From: Chryseobacterium gleum
GTDB taxonomy: Bacteria > Bacteroidota > Bacteroidia > Flavobacteriales_D > Crocinitomicaceae
DNA: 64,000 bases
Assembly: GCA_945897805.1 (NCBI GenBank)
Contig: CAMDFX010000003.1
Span: forward strand, 1 to 64,000
Reading direction: 5' to 3'
Program-made: the position numbers and the translations under genes
Notes under the pieces: model-generated
Seen by the model: the letters and a program-made list of their open reading frames with translations, nothing else
What the model was told of the DNA's origin: nothing
The model's database searches: none
Shown here: piece after piece, positions 44,738-53,856 of the stretch
How positions within the stretch are numbered: position 1 is the first letter of the stretch
How the letters are laid out: every line of letters begins with the position of its first letter

Positions 44738-44869
44738 TTGCCCTTTTTGGTTCGTTAAAAATTGTTTAGATTGCTAAAATCCGAATTTAATCAAATCAAA
44801 GCACTTATATTTACTGCAGAAAATACTATTTGATAGTTTATGCCGTTTATTTTTCGTTAAAAAACATAC

Positions 44870-46216
44870 ATGAAAATATTAATCATTCCTTTTATTTTAT
44901 TCGCTTTTGGCCTTTTTGGTCAAGAAAGAATGACCATCGATAAAATTGCCGCGCAAATTGGTGAAAATATCATCTTACAATCTGATATCGAAGCCCAAAA
45001 ATTGCAGGCTGTTTCCTCTGGTGTGGAATTGACTCCCAATTCAGATTGCCGAATTTTAGAAGATTTGATGTTTCAAAATTTGTTGCTCAATCAAGCTGAA
45101 TTAGACAGTATTGAGATCACCGATGCACAAGTGGACGCCGAAATGGAAAACCGCGTGCGTGTGATTGAACAACAAATCGGTAGCCGCCAGAAAATGGAGG
45201 AATATTACGGCAAAACAATCACGCAAATCAAACTTGAATTTCGTCCTTTGATTAAAAAACGCATGCTTTCAGAAGAAATGCAACGTTCAATTACTGCAAA
45301 AGTGACAATTACTCCGAAAGAAGTGGAAGCTTTCTTCAAAACGATTCCGGTTGATAGTATTCCCTTGATTAATTCGCAGTTGAGTTTTCAGCAAATCGTG
45401 ATTTTTCCATCTATTACCAAAAATGACAAAGCCATTGCAAAGAAAACCTTGCAAGACATTTTGGACGGAATCAGAAAAGGAAAGAAATTTGAAGACGAAG
45501 CCAAAAAATATTCGCAAGATCCAGGAAGTGCGCCAAAAGGTGGGGTGATGAACGCTACACGAGGCATGATGGTTGCGCCTTTCGAAGCAGCTGTTTTCAG
45601 TTTAAAAGAGGGTGAAATAAGTGAAGTTTTTGAAACTGAATTTGGTTACCACATCGTGAAATTAATCCAAAGAACGGGTGATGATTATATTTGTTCTCAC
45701 GTTTTGATTATCCCTGAATTCAGTAGAGAAAGTTTGAATGATGCAGGATTGAAAATAGAAGAATGCTACACCAAGTTGAAATCAAATGAAATTACTTGGG
45801 ACGACGCGGTTTTGAAGTATTCAAACGACCAAAATACCAAGCAAAATAAAGGTATTATCACCAATCCAATTACTGGACAACAAACTTGGAGCATGGAAGA
45901 CTTGAACCAAGTGGATCAGCAAATTTATTTGTTGACTGACGCGTTGAACAAAGGAGATATTTCGACAGCATCTTTGTATTACGATTTCAACGAGCGCAAA
46001 CAAGGCGTAAGAATTGTTCGCTTGATGGAAAGAACAAATCCACACAGGGCCAATTTGTTAGAAGATTATGCCTTGATTCAAAGTGCAGCAGAAAACAAAA
46101 AGAAAGAAGATGTGTTGAAAACTTGGACAGATTCAAAAATTAACAACGCGTATATCAGAATCGACAAAGGTTATTCAAAATGCGCGTTCGAACACAAATG
46201 GAGTACCAATTTATAA
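44870..46216 (+). CDS. SurA-like periplasmic peptidyl-prolyl isomerase
   Basis: The 448-residue protein has a signal peptide (MKILIIPFILFAFGLFGQ). The SurA N-terminal domain is clear: DKIAAQIGENIILQSDIEAQK, EDLMFQNLLLNQAELDSI and VEQQIGS-like VIEQQIGSRQKMEEYYG. One canonical parvulin domain (QLSFQQIVIFP to EFGYHIVKLI) is followed by a second, degenerate one starting ICSHVLIIPE. This is the closer match to SurA, the chaperone delivering porins to the BAM complex. The moxR gene follows 15 bp later, so they are probably co-transcribed. Confidence 0.9.
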   Translation: MKILIIPFILFAFGLFGQERMTIDKIAAQIGENIILQSDIEAQKLQAVSSGVELTPNSDCRILEDLMFQNLLLNQAELDSIEITDAQVDAEMENRVRVIEQQIGSRQKMEEYYGKTITQIKLEFRPLIKKRMLSEEMQRSITAKVTITPKEVEAFFKTIPVDSIPLINSQLSFQQIVIFPSITKNDKAIAKKTLQDILDGIRKGKKFEDEAKKYSQDPGSAPKGGVMNATRGMMVAPFEAAVFSLKEGEISEVFETEFGYHIVKLIQRTGDDYICSHVLIIPEFSRESLNDAGLKIEECYTKLKSNEITWDDAVLKYSNDQNTKQNKGIITNPITGQQTWSMEDLNQVDQQIYLLTDALNKGDISTASLYYDFNERKQGVRIVRLMERTNPHRANLLEDYALIQSAAENKKKEDVLKTWTDSKINNAYIRIDKGYSKCAFEHKWSTNL

Positions 46217-46231
46217 TTCAATAAACTTAAA

Positions 46232-47185
46232 ATGTCAGACGTAACTAAAGTTAATCAAATGGTTGAGCACTACAAAGCGCTCAAAAATGAAATTCATCAA
46301 GTAATCGTAGGTCAAGACGAAGTAGTTGATCAAGTTCTAATTTCCATTTTTTCACGCGGTCACGCTTTGTTGATTGGTGTGCCAGGATTGGCAAAAACCT
46401 TGTTGGTAAATACCATCGCCCAAACCTTGGGACTTTCATTCAATAGAATTCAATTTACGCCAGATTTAATGCCGTCAGACATTATCGGATCAGAGATTTT
46501 GGACGAAAATAAAAATTTCAAATTCATCAAAGGTCCGTTGTTTAGCAACATCGTGTTGGCAGATGAAATCAACCGTACGCCGCCTAAAACGCAATCTGCT
46601 TTGTTGGAAGCGATGCAAGAACGTTCGGTAACCGCAGCTGGAAATACGTACAAATTGCCGGCGCCATTTTTCGTATTGGCAACGCAAAACCCGATAGAGC
46701 AGGAGGGAACCTATCCTTTGCCAGAAGCGCAATTAGACCGTTTCATGTTCAATATTTGGGTAGATTACCCATCTTACGTCGAAGAATTGGCGATTGTGAA
46801 AGCAACCACCAACGACTCCAAAGTAGAATTGAAGCAAATCTTGACCGGCGAACAAATCATGGAATACCAAGAATTGGTGCGCCGCGTTCCAGTGCCAGAC
46901 AACGTATTAGAATACGCCGTTAAACTCGTCGGAAGCACCCGTTTCGACAGCGAATTCGCACCACAAATTACCAAAGATTTCATCAGCTGGGGCGCAGGAC
47001 CACGTGCCTCTCAATACCTAATCGTAGGCGCCAAATGTCATGCACTTCTAAACGGCAAATTCTCGCCAGATATAGAGGACGTGAAGGCCGTAGCGAAGCC
47101 GATTTTGAGACATAGAATTGTTAGGAATTATCGTGCGGAAGCGGAAGGATTTTCTATGGATAGGATTATTGAGGAGTTGATGTAA
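46232..47185 (+). CDS. MoxR-family AAA ATPase
   Basis: The 317-residue AAA+ ATPase has Walker A GVPGLAKT (residues 49-56), Walker [24 protein letters not shown], sensor 1 [22 protein letters not shown] and sensor 2 [12 protein letters not shown]. MoxR proteins act as metal-insertion or complex-assembly chaperones together with vWA proteins. The usual DUF58 and Bat partners do not follow; instead there is a small acidic gene and a convergent helicase. A DUF58 protein is encoded 40 kb away at 5759-6679 and may be its partner. Confidence 0.92.
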   Translation: MSDVTKVNQMVEHYKALKNEIHQVIVGQDEVVDQVLISIFSRGHALLIGVPGLAKTLLVNTIAQTLGLSFNRIQFTPDLMPSDIIGSEILDENKNFKFIKGPLFSNIVLADEINRTPPKTQSALLEAMQERSVTAAGNTYKLPAPFFVLATQNPIEQEGTYPLPEAQLDRFMFNIWVDYPSYVEELAIVKATTNDSKVELKQILTGEQIMEYQELVRRVPVPDNVLEYAVKLVGSTRFDSEFAPQITKDFISWGAGPRASQYLIVGAKCHALLNGKFSPDIEDVKAVAKPILRHRIVRNYRAEAEGFSMDRIIEELM

Positions 47186-47218
47186 GTAAGCTTCAATTTC
47201 AAAGAAAAATATTGAAAT

Positions 47219-47464
47219 ATGCTGAGTTTCGAAGAAAAAATAAATGTTCTTAAATTCTACATTGATTCCAAAAACGGCAGTTACTCAGATGGAATGAAAG
47301 ATGAGGTAGATATTTTCTTTTTTGAAAATAAATTTCCTTTAGATTTTTTAAATGATTTTAATAATGAGAAGGAAATTCAAAATAAAATTGATGTAATTAT
47401 CCATCAGATGATTATGAATGAGCACGAAGAGGAATTACAAGAGATAATTCACTCTTGTTTTTAA
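47219..47464 (+). CDS. Small acidic protein of unknown function
   Basis: The 81-residue, highly acidic, helical protein has no signal or membrane segment. It begins 33 bp after moxR and ends 24 bp before the convergent helicase gene. The sequence (EEKINVLKFYIDSKNGSYSDGMKDEVDIFFFENKF-like, in parts) shows no family I know. It may be an accessory partner of its neighbours or an incoming gene. AT content is high. Low certainty beyond being a plausible gene. Confidence 0.5.
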   Translation: MLSFEEKINVLKFYIDSKNGSYSDGMKDEVDIFFFENKFPLDFLNDFNNEKEIQNKIDVIIHQMIMNEHEEELQEIIHSCF

Positions 47465-47488
47465 AGTTTAAATTTTTATAATCAGGTT

Positions 47489-50437
47489 TTAGGTTTTTAT
47501 CTTCTTTTTTTCTTCAGGAATATCTTCTAAAAGATAATCAAAAAGCGACTTTTCCACTGGGTTTTCAAGTTGAAAATTAAATTCAACAACTGGAACATTT
47601 TTCTTGTTTTCATCAAGAATTGTTTGTTCTTTAGGTGAATTTTCTATCAGATTAATATTTCCTAAATAGTAAAAATCAGTATCCTCAAAATTTGATTTTT
47701 TTACAAATAATGGGATTCGCATATTTGTTTCTTTTTGGTTTGAAATTGATTTTACATCAGGAGATGTTAAATATCTTTTGTTTTTTGACATCCAAATGAA
47801 TTCATTTCTTGAAATAAATCTATCGTGGTACTTTGTTGTTGCTGAAATACTATCGTCTTTATGATAATTTACAAAAATTGCGCAGTCTTGTTTGTTTTTC
47901 TCAACCATATAGCCACCAACATTTTGTGCAACTGGATTTTCTTCCCATTGAAGGATTCTAAAAACATCCTTTCTTGTATATTTTTGATTTAGAATGAAAT
48001 CGTTTTTGAGTGATTCAGTTTTTGATTGTTTTTGCAGTTGAAAAATTGAGTAATCACAAAGATCAACTAGGTATTCTTTTACATCATGTATTTCAATTAA
48101 TTCAATTAAATTTTTTCCAACAGTGATTTTATCATTGATAATTTCGAGAAGTGAATAATTGCGACTTATTCCAATTTTTACAAGATTTTTATTTTCCTTA
48201 ATCGTATTAAAAAGACCATTTATTATACAGATAGCATGTTCAAATACAATTTTTTCAAGTTTTAAGCTTGTTTCTGCAAAGTAAACTTGAAAATAATTAT
48301 CGACTGCTATTTCTTTTTCAGTTAGTAACGTTTTAAAAAGATGAATATCAGCATATCTAATAGGATTTAAAACTTCTTGTGAAAGAAAGGCAAGTAAGTC
48401 TAATTGAAATTTGTTGATTTGTGAGATTGATTCTTTTTGACCCAATAAAAAGGCATAGTAAGAATCAAATTTTCTGACGTATTGAAAAGGATCTCTTTCA
48501 CCGTATTGGACGAAATCCACCATTTTAGGAATTCTACCAATTTTTCCTTTTAACGATTTATAATCCAAGACCAACATTCTGTTTTCTTGCAATTTTCCAT
48601 TGTTGATAGATTGAAAAATTTGTTCTTTTACGATTCTATCAAAGTAGATTGTTGAAGCGCCATAAATTGCCTTTTCTGGCCGATTTACTAGTTTTCTAAG
48701 ATTGTCTTTTCCGTAACTCTTATCTCCAAAAAGAGCGATTGGAACTAAAAAATTATTCTGATAATTTCCAATAAAATCAATGACCGTAACATATGATTTT
48801 CCTTCAAATTTTCTAAGGCCTCGACCTAATTGTTGCACAAATATTATTGCAGATTGAGTTGGTCTTAACATTACAATTTGATTCACTTTCGGAATGTCAA
48901 TACCTTCATTGAAAATATCAACCGTAAAAATATAGTCTAATTTGATTTCAAGATCGTCTGTTTCCAATAAATCAATAGCGCGAGATCTCTCAGATTCACT
49001 TGAACTTCCATCTAGTGTCAACGTTTTAAAGCCTTTGTTATTAAATTCATCGGAAAGAAATCTGCATTCTTCAATTTTTGAACAAAAAACTAATCCACGA
49101 ATAATTCCATCATCTGTTCCGAAAAGTTTTGTTTTTTCAATTATGTGATTAACTCGTTCGACTTTATTTAATTCAGAAATTTTTACATTTTCGTCAATTA
49201 ATTTTCCATTTATTTCAATGTCGGAAATACCAAAATAATGAAAAGGAACCAGCATTTCATGCTCTAGTGCATCATGAAGTCTAATTTCGTATGCAATGTT
49301 GTAATCAAATATTTCAAATACATCTTTACTATCCGTTCGTTCTGGAGTTGCGGTCATTCCTAAAAGAAATTTAGGAGTAAAATGATTTAATATTCTTTGA
49401 TAGCTTGCCGCACTTGCACGATGCGTTTCATCTATTACGATGTAATCGAAATGCTCTTTGGGGAATTTATTTAAATGTTCATCTCGACTAAAAGTTTGAA
49501 TCGTAGAAAACAGATAATCAGCATTTTCATTTAATTGTTTACTTGAATAAAAGCCAAATGTTTTTTTACTGCCAATTACTTTCTGAAAACTTTCCATTGC
49601 TTTATTTGCAATATTTGCTCTATGTACTAAAAACAGTATACGTTTTGGTTTTACATGAAGAATATCAAATGCAGACAAAAGGGTTTTCCCTGTTCCTGTC
49701 GCCGAAATTAAAAGTGCTTTATTTTTTCCCTCATTTCTGAGTTTATTCAAATTCGCCAATGCCAATTTTTGCATTTCGTTTGGCTCAAGTTTAATTTCCG
49801 TATCATTTAATAAGGCCTTTCTAAGTCCTTGGCGAAGTTTTTTTTCAGAATTGTAAACAAATGAATACTTTGTTAGATATTCTTCTGTAACCCAATGAGA
49901 AGAATTAAATACTTTATTAAATTCGGCCATCGTTTGACCAAAAAGTTCACTGTCTTTATGCGCCGTTACTTTTAAATTCCATTCCTTGTTTTTTGTTAAA
50001 GCACTGTGAGTAATGTTGCTACTGCCAATTATAATGGTGTAATAAGATGCATGTGTAAATAGAAAACCTTTGGAATGAAAGTCTGATTCTTTAGCGATTT
50101 TTAATTCTACGTTAGAAAGTTGTTTTATTTTCCGAAGTGCTTCAGGTTCAGTGAAATTTAGATATTCAGAAACTAAAATTTTACCCGAAACTCCTTTTAA
50201 TTGTAAATCTAATAGTGTTCCCATCAAAGAAGCAACACCGCCAGTTGTAATGAATGCAACTGATAAAAAAAAAGATTCACAAGATCTCAGTTCATCAAGT
50301 ATTGTAGTTAGAACTTTTTCATTTATTATGGGGTCATTAGTTAATATACTTGGTCTGTATTCAAGAAAAGATTCTGTTTTTTCATCAACAAATCCAGTCG
50401 TAACAGCGTTTTTGATTGCGAGTTTAAGAGCTTCCAT
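47489..50437 (-). CDS. PLD nuclease-SF2 helicase-DUF3427 fusion protein
   Basis: The 982-residue multidomain protein opens with a phospholipase D-like nuclease (about residues 40-180): H121 and K123 in DFHSKGFL, followed by IIIGSSNIT. The SF2 helicase then shows Walker A SATGTGKT (245-252), VIDETHRAS (D336 E337) and TATPERTD (361-369). Helicase C follows with FVQQLGRGLRKFEGK, and the C-terminal 350 residues match the DUF3427 region (QYGERDPF, WMSKNKRYLTS). Such proteins resemble restriction-type helicases and occur in defence islands. The HxK motif lacks the usual Asp. The gene starts 8 bp after the NUDIX gene, so they are one operon. Confidence 0.88.
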   Translation of the reverse strand: MEALKLAIKNAVTTGFVDEKTESFLEYRPSILTNDPIINEKVLTTILDELRSCESFFLSVAFITTGGVASLMGTLLDLQLKGVSGKILVSEYLNFTEPEALRKIKQLSNVELKIAKESDFHSKGFLFTHASYYTIIIGSSNITHSALTKNKEWNLKVTAHKDSELFGQTMAEFNKVFNSSHWVTEEYLTKYSFVYNSEKKLRQGLRKALLNDTEIKLEPNEMQKLALANLNKLRNEGKNKALLISATGTGKTLLSAFDILHVKPKRILFLVHRANIANKAMESFQKVIGSKKTFGFYSSKQLNENADYLFSTIQTFSRDEHLNKFPKEHFDYIVIDETHRASAASYQRILNHFTPKFLLGMTATPERTDSKDVFEIFDYNIAYEIRLHDALEHEMLVPFHYFGISDIEINGKLIDENVKISELNKVERVNHIIEKTKLFGTDDGIIRGLVFCSKIEECRFLSDEFNNKGFKTLTLDGSSSESERSRAIDLLETDDLEIKLDYIFTVDIFNEGIDIPKVNQIVMLRPTQSAIIFVQQLGRGLRKFEGKSYVTVIDFIGNYQNNFLVPIALFGDKSYGKDNLRKLVNRPEKAIYGASTIYFDRIVKEQIFQSINNGKLQENRMLVLDYKSLKGKIGRIPKMVDFVQYGERDPFQYVRKFDSYYAFLLGQKESISQINKFQLDLLAFLSQEVLNPIRYADIHLFKTLLTEKEIAVDNYFQVYFAETSLKLEKIVFEHAICIINGLFNTIKENKNLVKIGISRNYSLLEIINDKITVGKNLIELIEIHDVKEYLVDLCDYSIFQLQKQSKTESLKNDFILNQKYTRKDVFRILQWEENPVAQNVGGYMVEKNKQDCAIFVNYHKDDSISATTKYHDRFISRNEFIWMSKNKRYLTSPDVKSISNQKETNMRIPLFVKKSNFEDTDFYYLGNINLIENSPKEQTILDENKKNVPVVEFNFQLENPVEKSLFDYLLEDIPEEKKKIKT

Positions 50438-50445
50438 TTTTTTAG

Positions 50446-50835
50446 TTAGTTTATCAAATTACTCACAATCGGAAGGTCAGCTTCAGCCCAATCAAGTTGA
50501 TTTAATTCATTACGTTCAAGCCAAAATGAATCTATGTGTTCATTTAAATGAAGATTTCCTCCAATGATTTCACATTCAAATGTGTCCATGATAATTCTGA
50601 AATCAGGATAACTGTGGTCAACTTGAATAAGAAAGTTTTTGATTTTTATGTCAAGGTTTAATTCTTCTTTGATTTCGCGAATTATTGTCTCTTCAATTTT
50701 TTCATTTTCTTCCACTTTTCCGCCAGGAAATTCCCATTTTTTTGAAATATAGTCGAATTTATTTTCATTTCTTTGAACGCAAAGAATTTTTTCATCTTGA
50801 ATTATTACAGCTGCTGCAACATGGATTGTTTTCAT
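50446..50835 (-). CDS. NUDIX hydrolase (MutT-like 8-oxo-dGTP diphosphatase)
   Basis: The protein has 129 residues from the ATG at 50835; the longer frame upstream has no support. The NUDIX box GKVEENEKIEETIIREIKEEL matches the family pattern, preceded by WEFPGG and the N-terminus HVAAAVIIQDEKIL. Substrates of this group are oxidised or damaged nucleotides such as 8-oxo-dGTP. It is the first gene of a two-gene operon with the PLD-helicase, so a role in nucleotide control during DNA damage or phage attack is plausible. The terminator upstream belongs to another transcript. Confidence 0.88.
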   Translation of the reverse strand: MKTIHVAAAVIIQDEKILCVQRNENKFDYISKKWEFPGGKVEENEKIEETIIREIKEELNLDIKIKNFLIQVDHSYPDFRIIMDTFECEIIGGNLHLNEHIDSFWLERNELNQLDWAEADLPIVSNLIN

Positions 50836-50912
50836 AGTGGAAAAATAAGAGATTTTTTTGACATTTCGATAAACATTTCGAAATAAAATAGTTGAATTTT
50901 CAACAACAAAAA

Positions 50913-50942
50913 AAAGCCTAAAACATTTAAGTTCTAGGCCTT
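50913..50942 (-). terminator. Hairpin with T-run, minus-strand terminator
   Basis: On the minus strand the arms AAGGCCTA and TAGGCTT (one bulge) are followed by eight T residues. It ends the transcript coming from about 51 kb, perhaps that of the remnant at 50994. Confidence 0.7.
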
Positions 50943-50993
50943 CAAAACAAAACAAACCACTTTAATACTACATTTTTAAACTTAACTTCTATT

Positions 50994-51070
50994 CCTTCAC
51001 AATTCGTGCAGGTTGAAAAATTCCTTCCACTTGAAGAAAATAAATTCCAGGTAAAAATAGCAGGTTGACT
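50994..51070 (-). pseudogene. Remnant of a T9SS C-terminal tail
   Basis: On the minus strand a short frame reads SVNLLFLPGIYFLQVEG and ends ARIVKE before a TAG stop at 50994. LxxGIYFLQVE with a charged end is the hallmark of a type A T9SS sorting tail. It is preceded immediately by an in-frame stop and followed by a terminator, so it is the leftover 3' end of a larger secreted protein gene whose body is missing. Confidence 0.65.
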
Positions 51071-51076
51071 GATTTA

Positions 51077-51466
51077 TTATCTTACTCCAAAATCAAATAC
51101 TTTATTTTTATTTTGTCCGAGTGCAACAAAATAAGGATTGTTATTTGCATTATTACTGAGGTAAACAAAACAATATTCACCAGGTGCTAAGCCAGCTGGC
51201 AGGATTATCTTATATGTGTTATCAGATATTTTTTCGTATTTGAATGTTACAATATATTTATCGCCGATAGAATAATCTGTTTTACCACCGTAAACACCTC
51301 CTGTTTTACCAGATTGGTATTCTCTTTTAGTTCTTTGCTTGCCTTTCACCTAGGATTTCACCATTAGAAACTCTGAGGAATGACTTCGGACATAAGAATA
51401 ATAGCAACTGCAATCTTTTAAAGTAACCGCTACAGAACTTTTATATCCTTTAGTATCTTCTTTCAT
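51077..51466 (-). pseudogene. Small gene with an in-frame stop (two frames in register)
   Basis: From an ATG at 51466 a 38-codon frame ends in TAG at 51350-51352. The same frame resumes with GTG at 51349 and runs 90 codons to 51077. Together they could encode a 129-residue protein interrupted by a single amber codon. The first part contains KDCSCYYSYVRSH; the second contains YIVTFKYEKISDNTYKIILP and GEYCFVYLSN, a beta-rich pattern. No family is recognised. It is either a nonsense-mutated gene, a sequencing error or two short genes. It is the last gene of the outer-membrane run. Confidence 0.5.
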
Positions 51467-51478
51467 TTTTACTCTTTT

Positions 51479-52168
51479 TCAATTATCCATTTTAATTGCT
51501 TTGGTCAATTCAGTTTCGAAAAGCTCATCAATAGACTTCACTATCCTGTCAATTTCAAGCATATTTTTATTGGTTTTATCGTACATTTTTCCTTCCAATT
51601 TTCCACTTTTCTTTAATTCACCAATAACCAACTCTAAATCTAAAGTTTCAGATTTAAAATTAGCACCTTCCCAACCATAATAAGTGATTAAAAAATTAGT
51701 AAAAATCAGTGAATAGGAATTTTTATTGTTTAATACCAATTTGACTTTTGCTGAAAATAAAGTCTCTTTAACTTTGAATTTTTTCCATGTCACAAGTGCG
51801 AAAAGCAAATTTTGGTCAAGTACAGCAACTCCAGCTGGTAAATGAATTTCTAATCCTCCGGGTTCTCCGGGTGCACCAGGAATGGGAGGTGAAATATTAC
51901 ATAGACTCCCTCTAGGAAAAGCATTTGTGATTAGATTATTACCTGCTTTCCTTCCAAAATTATTGTAAAAATCACTTTGCTCCGAGACAAAATAAAAATT
52001 CAAATCATGATTTAGATTATTAGTGGTATGTTTAAAATCATAATAAATAAAATCTCCCTTCATGGGAAAATCGACGAATTGATTCTCGGTATTATTTTCT
52101 TTGTTCTGAGAATAAACGATGCAATTAAACCCTAAATTTAGGGTTATCAAAATAAGTATTCTTATCAT
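51479..52168 (-). CDS. Secreted protein of unknown function
   Basis: The 229-residue protein has a signal peptide (ILILITLNLGFNCIVYSQ). The mature part has a short collagen-like PGAPGEPGG stretch (around residue 100) and a mixed alpha/beta C-terminus. I recognise no family. It follows the lipoprotein gene in the same direction after a 190-bp gap and precedes the split gene by 12 bp, so it belongs to the accessory block controlled from 54.4 kb or its own promoter. Periplasmic or extracellular location is inferred. Confidence 0.6.
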   Translation of the reverse strand: MIRILILITLNLGFNCIVYSQNKENNTENQFVDFPMKGDFIYYDFKHTTNNLNHDLNFYFVSEQSDFYNNFGRKAGNNLITNAFPRGSLCNISPPIPGAPGEPGGLEIHLPAGVAVLDQNLLFALVTWKKFKVKETLFSAKVKLVLNNKNSYSLIFTNFLITYYGWEGANFKSETLDLELVIGELKKSGKLEGKMYDKTNKNMLEIDRIVKSIDELFETELTKAIKMDN

Positions 52169-52358
52169 AAGCTGAATTTAAGCAACAATTAATTTTAATA
52201 TTGTCCGATAAAACTTTTTTAAAAGCAGGATTTCTATGGTGGATTTCTCGCTTTATCACCACTTGGTTTTTTTGTGTTTGTAGAAGCAAATGATATCCAA
52301 TAATAGCAAACGAGACTATTCAATGAATAGTCTCGTTGCAAAATCAATTTAACATTTG

Positions 52359-53177
52359 TTATTGGCAACCCATTGTGCCTGAGCCCGGATAATCAACCAA
52401 ATTTGCTCCTGTAATTATATTATTAAATAGGCCAAATAATTCCCAGTAATTTCCATTTTGAAATGACATGTCACCATTATTCACATCAATTGTACCAGAC
52501 TTAGAAAAATAAAACTTACCATCATTACAATTTTCAAAGCTAAATACGTATGCATAGCCATCATTGCTATTTAAAGCAAAGTTTGGATTATTCCAGTCAA
52601 TTACATTGTAGCTTCCGCTTGCAGGCGAATCATATACCATGTAGTAAGCCAATCCTTTGAAAAAGTCGGAAAAACACATGGTATTTGCATTTTGTAATAA
52701 ACTAAAGTCAGCATCTAAGCCAATAACCAACGAAAAACCATCAATAGGTAAAGAACCACTTGCAGCTGCAAATGCACTCAAGTCGTAAGCTAGGCATTGA
52801 GTTTGAACATTTAGTGTAGTATTTCCAGCGGTTATTGTAGCTGTTCCTTGCCCATTTCCAAAACCAGTGTTTGGGTCTGAAATATAAACCACTAATCCTT
52901 GAGAACTAGCATAGATTGTATTTGGGTCTGGGTTTGAAAAACTCCACGTTTTTAACGTTGAAATTGTTTGTTTCTTTACATTAAAATCGACAAAACGATT
53001 GTTTATGGAGTCTCTTACTCTAATGATTAGGGGTAATTTCTCTAATTCTTGCTTCAATTTTTGAGACATTTCAGAAGTGAGTTTTTGCTCCTTTTTTGAA
53101 ACTGATAATTCATTTTTTGAACAAGAAAATAATAATAACCCCAATAGCGAAACTAGGATGAAGTTATTTTTTTTCAT
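52359..53177 (-). CDS. Lipoprotein of unknown function
   Basis: The 272-residue protein has a lipobox LLFSC with the modified Cys at residue 19. The mature region starts with a charged linker (NELSVSKKEQKLTSEM) and then a beta-rich domain with many Asn, Gly and Tyr (FGNGQGTATITAGN, FSFENCNDGKFYFSKSG). It is a surface-exposed lipoprotein candidate. Its start overlaps the preceding barrel gene by 4 bp (ATGA), so the two are translationally coupled and probably form a complex in the outer membrane. Confidence 0.7.
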   Translation of the reverse strand: MKKNNFILVSLLGLLLFSCSKNELSVSKKEQKLTSEMSQKLKQELEKLPLIIRVRDSINNRFVDFNVKKQTISTLKTWSFSNPDPNTIYASSQGLVVYISDPNTGFGNGQGTATITAGNTTLNVQTQCLAYDLSAFAAASGSLPIDGFSLVIGLDADFSLLQNANTMCFSDFFKGLAYYMVYDSPASGSYNVIDWNNPNFALNSNDGYAYVFSFENCNDGKFYFSKSGTIDVNNGDMSFQNGNYWELFGLFNNIITGANLVDYPGSGTMGCQ

Positions 53178-53854
53178 TTTCGTATATTATTTAAACAGTA
53201 ACCTAATCTTATAGTACCTTGATAATTTGGCCCCCATTGTAAATTCGAAGAATTCCCAGCTTCCTTATTGTCAGTATCTGAGCTACTTTCTGGATTTTTC
53301 CATTTCACAGAAGTTTTTCCTCTCCCTTCATATTGCAATCCAAAACCTATTTCTACACCTAAAAACAGCTTTTTAGTAATGTAAAAATCTGCACCTGAAA
53401 AAACATTTAGTCCAAAAGTAGATTTAGAGCTTATGCTTTTTTGTGTTTTAATTTGGTCCGCATTGCTTGACCAGATAGATTCAGCAGCGGTAACATCTTT
53501 TTTGTATGTAAATGATAATTCACCGCCATAGTATGGAGATAATCGTTCTGTTCCATTAAAATGTTTTTCAATTCCGGGTCTAAGATTCAAATTAAAACTC
53601 TTAGCAACGTTTGCTAATTCAACCTCATTGACTTCAGTAAATGAAGGCTTTCTAGATCCACCAGCAAATAATCCCATTCTGAAAGCTAAATTTTCTTTTA
53701 AAAAGTATCTAGCTCTAATACTTGATATTTTTAGTGGATTAGCTCCAAGTGGAGAAAACTCTAATTCAATAGGAATATCTCCTTGTTCTTGCTTTTGGGA
53801 AAAACTTGAATAAGAAAATCCCATAAGTACGATTAATAATGAAAACTTTTTCAT
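53174..53854 (-). CDS. Outer-membrane beta-barrel protein
   Basis: The 226-residue protein has a signal peptide (ending SSFSQ) and a typical eight-strand barrel pattern: IPIELEFSPLGANPL, SSIRARYFLKENLAFRMGLF, KSFNLNLRPGIEKHF, LFLGVEIGFGLQYEG and a final GTIRLGYCLN. It is coupled to both neighbours: a 2-bp gap to the upstream barrel gene and a 4-bp overlap with the lipoprotein gene. It is the middle of a barrel-barrel-lipoprotein operon that diverges from an XRE regulator. Transport or adhesion role unknown. Confidence 0.8.
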   Translation of the reverse strand: MKKFSLLIVLMGFSYSSFSQKQEQGDIPIELEFSPLGANPLKISSIRARYFLKENLAFRMGLFAGGSRKPSFTEVNEVELANVAKSFNLNLRPGIEKHFNGTERLSPYYGGELSFTYKKDVTAAESIWSSNADQIKTQKSISSKSTFGLNVFSGADFYITKKLFLGVEIGFGLQYEGRGKTSVKWKNPESSSDTDNKEAGNSSNLQWGPNYQGTIRLGYCLNNIRK

Positions 53855-53856
53855 AA

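Noticed and set aside
47489-50437. Type III or type I restriction enzyme
   Set aside because: No methyltransferase or specificity subunit is adjacent and no PD-ExK motif is seen.
47489-50835. Match to the named defence systems DISARM or Mokosh
   Set aside because: No methylase, DrmA/B-like or kinase/SF1 helicase partner is present; only the domain classes are shared.
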